A DNA stretch of 14,723 nucleotides from JBJYKD01 sp049310025 (GTDB lineage: Bacteria > Bacillota > Thermosediminibacteria > Thermosediminibacterales > Tepidanaerobacteraceae), in contig NZ_JBJYKD010000048.1 in assembly GCF_049310025.1 (NCBI RefSeq), forward strand, positions 1 through 14,723. The letters run 5' to 3'. The notes beneath the pieces were generated by a model. The model had not been told where the DNA came from, did no database searches, and was given only the letters and a program-made list of their open reading frames with translations. Position 1 is the stretch's first letter. Each line of letters opens with the position of its first letter. The position numbers were made by a program, and so were the translations under genes. This document shows, in pieces, positions 13,237 through 14,723 of this stretch.

Positions 13237-13261
13237 AAAAATTTGTCCACCGCGACAAATT
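13237..13261 (-). terminator. Weak terminator-like hairpin between yabP and yabQ
   Basis: AATTTGTC (13254-13261) and GACAAATT (13240-13247) pair perfectly on the minus strand around a 6-base loop, followed by TTTAAG. The stem is only 8 bp with two G-C pairs and the T run is short, so it may be a partial terminator, an RNA-stability element or an operator. The 87-base gap between the genes holds nothing else I can support. Confidence 0.4.
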
Positions 13262-13300
13262 GATCCCGTCCCCCTCAAAAGCCCGTACTTTCACCGGACA

Positions 13301-13582
13301 TCATTTAAAAAGGCGGTTCAAGATGCCTTTGCCCCTTTCCTTAGAGGAACCCCCTTCGGAATACGTCAGGGATTTGATGAGACCTTCCACCACAATAAGC
13401 CCCCCATCCAGGTTCAACTGTTTCATGTGCATTTTTTCGCCCTTTATATTTAACATCCCCTGCTGTGTTTCCAGGATTATATCGTCATCGGTGAATTTTT
13501 CCACATTAATGACCCCGGTTATATCCAGTATTTCCCTATTCTGAAGCGTTAGTTTATGTCTGCTCTGCGCCTTTTCTTCCAT
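13301..13582 (-). CDS. yabP: Sporulation protein YabP
   Basis: YabP is a small protein needed for normal sporulation in Bacillus. It is 93 residues from the ATG at 13580-13582. Family-typical text is HKLTLQNREILDITGV (9-24), FTDDDIILETQQGMLNIKG (30-48), MKQLNLDGGLIVVEG (53-67) and the end GILNRLFK. The frame stays open upstream to a TTG at 13661-13663, but that adds 27 residues unlike the family, has no ribosome binding site, and would run through a palindrome and the GGGAGGGTG that serves the ATG. The gene lies 91 bases after the SpoIID-like gene and 87 before yabQ. Its Bacillus counterpart is under mother-cell sigma-E control; a sigma-E site here is only weakly suggested (ATATT about 14 bases before AATAAATT). 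Confidence 0.9.
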   Translation of the reverse strand: MEEKAQSRHKLTLQNREILDITGVINVEKFTDDDIILETQQGMLNIKGEKMHMKQLNLDGGLIVVEGLIKSLTYSEGGSSKERGKGILNRLFK

Positions 13583-13591
13583 AAATGAAAA

Positions 13592-13600
13592 CACCCTCCC
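13592..13600 (-). promoter_or_regulatory. Ribosome binding site that decides the yabP start
   Basis: GGGAGGGTG lies nine bases before the ATG at 13582 and identifies it as the start instead of the upstream TTG at 13663, which has no comparable site. Confidence 0.65.
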
Positions 13601-13612
13601 TTCAATAGATTC

Positions 13613-13632
13613 CCCTAATAAATTTATTCGGG
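13613..13632. promoter_or_regulatory. 20-bp near-perfect palindrome upstream of yabP (possible operator)
   Basis: A perfect 12-bp palindrome AATAAATTTATT (13617-13628) is flanked, after one mismatched pair, by CCC on one side and GGG on the other, giving 9 of 10 matched pairs. With no loop it suits a dimeric DNA-binding protein better than an RNA hairpin, and no T run follows. It lies 30 bases before the yabP ATG. Confidence 0.45.
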
Positions 13633-13673
13633 AGGGTTTAAAAATATGATATCGGTCTGACAACCCGCAAAAG

Positions 13674-14639
13674 TTATTTCCACAATTTTACGATATCCAC
13701 GTTATTAAAGTAGTATCGAATTATTTCCTCCGGCGAACGCCCCTGTTTTGCCATTACGTTGGCGCCCCACTGGGAAAGACCCACTCCATGGCCAAAACCC
13801 TTGCCCGCCATTACCACCCGGTCTCCCTCGACTTTCAGGCTTGTGAGCAGCGTCGACCTCATCTTCATGCTCCCCAGCGCTATCCTGAGGTCCGGGGCAG
13901 ATACCGTGGCATTGCCTATTTTTATCAGGGTGGCTCTGCCGGAAGGCCCTTTTTTTACTATGCTCACGTCGTCGATGGGCCCCGGGTCCCGCCCCATTTT
14001 CTGTCTGATTATCGACCTCAATTCTTCTCTGGAAAAGGCTGCGGACCAGGTCCGCTTCCCCGGCGGCCCGGCGTTTTCGTCGGGAGATTTAACCACCCGG
14101 ATATACGGGGGCTCCGCTTCCTTGTAATTCAAGCCCTCCTTTGCGGTGGCCGTTATCCCGCCGGCATGCGAGTGAAACCAGGCTTTAACGTATTTTCCCC
14201 TGTAGCTTATAACCTTACCTCGGGTCATGGCCACGGCCTTTTTTATGTTGTCGTTTATGTTGTCGGGGTTCCATGCCTGGGCTTCCTCAAAGTCGGTGGA
14301 GATGTCGGCATTGCCGTACTTTGAACCGCCTCTGTCGGAAATAAATTCAAGCACATAGGTCCTGGCCAGAATGGCCTGAGCCGCCAGGGCCTTGACAGGC
14401 CAGTAATTCTCCATTTCACCGGCCACCACACCGGCCACGTAGTCTTCCAGGGGCATCTCTTTTACAGTCTTTGTCTGAACTTCATAAACCCTCAGCCTGG
14501 GCTCCACTCCCGCCCCCCGGCTTATTTTATCGGGTATTTCCGGCACGGCCGGCTTCCTGGCGGGCCTTCCGGCCCGTGTGCAGCCGCCTGCTATAAGCAG
14601 CAGTAAAATCACGAGTAAGGTTACCCACCGGTTTTTCAT
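13674..14639 (-). CDS. SpoIID/LytB-domain peptidoglycan lytic lipoprotein
   Basis: The 321-residue protein belongs to the SpoIID/LytB family, lytic transglycosylases that cleave stripped glycan strands during engulfment and related events. It starts with a basic, hydrophobic signal ending in LLIAGGC (14-20), a plausible lipobox with Cys20, so it is probably membrane-anchored outside the cytoplasm. Family blocks are MPLEDYVAGVVAGEM (62-76) with the likely catalytic Glu75, ALAAQAILARTY (84-95), VKAWFHSHAGG (151-161) and GKGFGHGVGLSQWGAN (279-294). Cys20 is the only cysteine, so a cysteine-based zinc site as described for Clostridioides SpoIID is not expected. ATG at 14637-14639 follows GAGGAGG. 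It may be a SpoIID paralogue rather than classical spoIID, because it sits beside yabP and not near murA or spoIIQ. Confidence 0.88.
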   Translation of the reverse strand: MKNRWVTLLVILLLLIAGGCTRAGRPARKPAVPEIPDKISRGAGVEPRLRVYEVQTKTVKEMPLEDYVAGVVAGEMENYWPVKALAAQAILARTYVLEFISDRGGSKYGNADISTDFEEAQAWNPDNINDNIKKAVAMTRGKVISYRGKYVKAWFHSHAGGITATAKEGLNYKEAEPPYIRVVKSPDENAGPPGKRTWSAAFSREELRSIIRQKMGRDPGPIDDVSIVKKGPSGRATLIKIGNATVSAPDLRIALGSMKMRSTLLTSLKVEGDRVVMAGKGFGHGVGLSQWGANVMAKQGRSPEEIIRYYFNNVDIVKLWK

Positions 14640-14723
14640 AGTTGAGCCTCCTCGTATAATATATTTAGTAAATCAAACTTATTCAAATTCCAGTTAAACA
14701 TGGACCTTGAAAACTAAATATAG
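14640..14723. other. Right-edge intergenic sequence with rRNA-leader-like string
   Basis: The 84 A/T-rich bases upstream of the SpoIID-like gene show no clear promoter for it. The best sigma-A match, TTGAAT, 17 bases, TATATT on the minus strand, is weak and sits almost on the ribosome binding site. At 14703-14723 the plus strand reads GACCTTGAAAACTAAATATA, similar to the CTTTGAAAACT strings of Firmicutes rRNA spacers and leaders. An rRNA operon may therefore lie just outside the window. This is a resemblance only. Confidence 0.35.

Noticed and set aside
13583..13663. 27-codon upstream extension of yabP from a TTG
   Set aside because: The added residues are not family-like, no ribosome binding site precedes the TTG, and the ATG at 13582 has one.

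Overview
The window is a core-genome segment of a spore-forming, Gram-positive bacterium of the class Clostridia. This is inferred from the L7Ae-like gene between rpoC and rpsL, the sporulation genes yabP and yabQ beside divIC, a SpoIID-type lipoprotein, and strong Shine-Dalgarno sites at most genes. Base composition near half G+C and protein wording resemble thermophilic Thermoanaerobacterales/Thermosediminibacterales. That placement is an impression, not a measured result. Every gene lies on the minus strand, so transcription runs from the right edge to the left.

Right part (about 14640 down to 10943): a SpoIID/LytB-domain lipoprotein, yabP, yabQ, divIC (FtsB-like), a YabR-like S1 RNA-binding protein and a Ppx/GppA phosphatase. 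Related Clostridia, as I recall them, usually continue this run into spoIIE. Here it is followed by rpoB. The S1 gene looks like its own transcription unit: it has a near-consensus sigma-A promoter (TTGACG, 17 bp, TATAAT) and a GCGA-loop terminator after it. yabQ ends in a run of nine A placed so that a one-base slip would join it in frame to divIC.

Middle part (10942 down to 3444): a 241-base gene-free leader region, then rpoB and rpoC, the two large RNA polymerase subunits. The leader has a strong sigma-A promoter (TTGACA, 17 bp, TATTAT) with an A/T-rich upstream block and a terminator-like hairpin just before the rpoB ribosome binding site. The usual upstream neighbours rplK-rplA-rplJ-rplL are absent, so rpoBC has been separated from its ribosomal-stalk genes.

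Left part (3463 down to 1): the str operon, in the order rplGB (L7Ae-like), rpsL (S12), rpsG (S7), fusA (EF-G) and the first 21 codons of tuf (EF-Tu). A promoter (TTGACA, 17 bp, TAAAAT) overlaps the last codons of rpoC and could start this operon. A convincing intrinsic terminator lies between rplGB and rpsL and probably acts as a partial attenuator.

I found no mobile element, CRISPR array, tRNA or rRNA gene. The right edge carries a short plus-strand string resembling the conserved leader of Firmicutes rRNA genes. The protein families are all known; the novelty is in gene order and cis-regulatory architecture.
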